Made by a program: the position numbers and the translations under genes. Under the pieces are notes generated by a model. It worked only from the letters and a program-made list of their open reading frames with translations, had not been told where the DNA came from and did no database searches. This document shows positions 63,279 through 64,000 of a stretch of 64,000 nt of DNA, piece after piece (position 1 is the stretch's first letter; the number at the start of each line of letters is the position of its first letter). This DNA is from Platanthera guangdongensis. Lineage: Eukaryota > Streptophyta > Magnoliopsida > Asparagales > Orchidaceae. The stretch spans positions 159,544,821-159,608,820 of the forward strand of contig CM077147.1 in NCBI GenBank assembly GCA_039583875.1. Reading direction: 5' to 3'.

Positions 63279-64000
63279 AGTCATCACCCCCTGCCTTGCT
63301 CACACAGCTCCTTCGAGCACACCCAAACCTCTGCCGGAGCCCCTCCCACACCGGAATCCGCCCCCCCCCCCCCAAAACCTGCACCTCCGCCACCCTCCAT
63401 GGCCAACCGGCCCAGCTCGTCTCGAGTGCTGGTGGTGGTGTTTGGACGGTGCTACACCACCATAGTGTTAATCACCGGCGGTGGAGGGTCGTGGTGCCGC
63501 CAGAATTCGCCGCTCCGACAGCACCCGAGAATTCTGCTCTCTGTTTTCTTTACTACGGCGGCGGTTGGCGGCGCCAGGCCACCGGACAACTGCCTGAGGG
63601 AAGCCCGACCCCTGACGCGCCGGCCGGGGGTGGTTTCGTGGTCGGGTAGCAACCAAAGAGGCGGGGCGGCGCGGCATCGCCGGGAGCAGACTCTCGGGAT
63701 GCAGAAATCTGGCGGTGGACAGAGGAGCTGGGTCGTCAGACCACCGCCCAGAAGTTCGTCGGCCCCTGTCGAGTCGACCGGGGGCGGCGCCGGCGCCTGG
63801 AATCCACTGGTCGGCGATGGCAGAGGCCGCCACCCTCTCCATGGTCGGGAAGCAACAGCTGTCGTCCGATCTCTGTGATGAGATCGGACGATAAGGATTT
63901 TATTAATCCCCGTCCCTCGCCTCAGCATCAGCACCCCGCAGCGAATCTGTGCCCTATCCGCTGTGGGGCAGAAGGAAAATTTCCCATGTTTGGCTCAATC

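Larger units (their letters stand above)
62245..64000 (+). mobile_element. Ty3/gypsy-type LTR, running off the window
   Basis: Starts TGTAACATCCCGACTTTTAT, the typical start of LTRs of plant Del/Tekay-like gypsy elements. It includes three diverged direct repeats (about 62370-62470, 62525-62625, 62675-62760), a hairpin at 63201-63230 and a TATA box at 63271. The right end is not reached, so solo LTR and full element cannot be told apart. The GC-rich frames from 63296 onward on both strands are treated as LTR sequence. Confidence 0.55.

Noticed and set aside
63296..63934. Four overlapping frames on both strands near the right edge
   Set aside because: GC-rich LTR sequence; no domain, and both strands are equally open.

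Overview
This is a stretch of plant nuclear DNA, almost certainly from a flowering plant with a large, transposon-rich genome. The evidence is GT-AG spliced exons of a conserved plant gene, LTR retrotransposons primed by initiator tRNA-Met, plant-type chromovirus and Tat-lineage Ty3/gypsy elements, hAT transposons with 8-bp target duplications, and LINE tails. I cannot name the species. No rRNA, tRNA, CRISPR array or bacterial operon is visible. Coordinates outside the supplied frames were placed by eye and may be off by a few bases.

The only clear cellular gene is SDA1 (60S ribosome biogenesis) on the minus strand. Seven consecutive C-terminal exons are present, all in phase 0 with GT-AG borders: 51388-51462, 51246-51299, 50385-50486, 49663-50277, 49304-49438, 48975-49082 and 15076-15225. 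The last two are separated by an intron of about 33.7 kb (15226-48974). That intron holds a chromovirus (16061-29829) interrupted by a hAT transposon (16846-25589), and a Tat-lineage gypsy element (30096-47157) interrupted by a second hAT (31787-41309) that is itself interrupted by a copia element (32013-38015). The intron upstream of exon 51388-51462 runs past the right end of the window (over 12.5 kb) and carries a minus-strand copia element (51479-55634) only 16 nt from the splice acceptor.

Layout. 1-6077: AT-rich DNA with three MITE-like elements, an orphan histone H2A 3' exon, a LINE tail and a gypsy remnant. 6078-14160: a copia element interrupted by a 770-bp hAT-type MITE (10445-11214) and by a 1.8-kb foreign insert between 89-bp direct repeats. 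14161-15075: flank and probable 3' UTR of SDA1. 15076-51462: SDA1 with its transposon-filled intron. 51479-55634: copia element. 55640-64000: remains of several LTR elements, an unrecognised open frame, a minus-strand TATA-bearing unit, and the start of a gypsy-type LTR that runs off the end.

The most notable signals are: the four-level nested intron in an apparently intact essential gene; a hAT transposon with large palindromic-repeat arrays at both ends and an added Transposase_24-like/ULP1-protease gene; a young, non-autonomous copia element whose integrase reading frame is open but has lost all three catalytic acidic residues; and an antisense gene with its own TATA box inside the Tat element.
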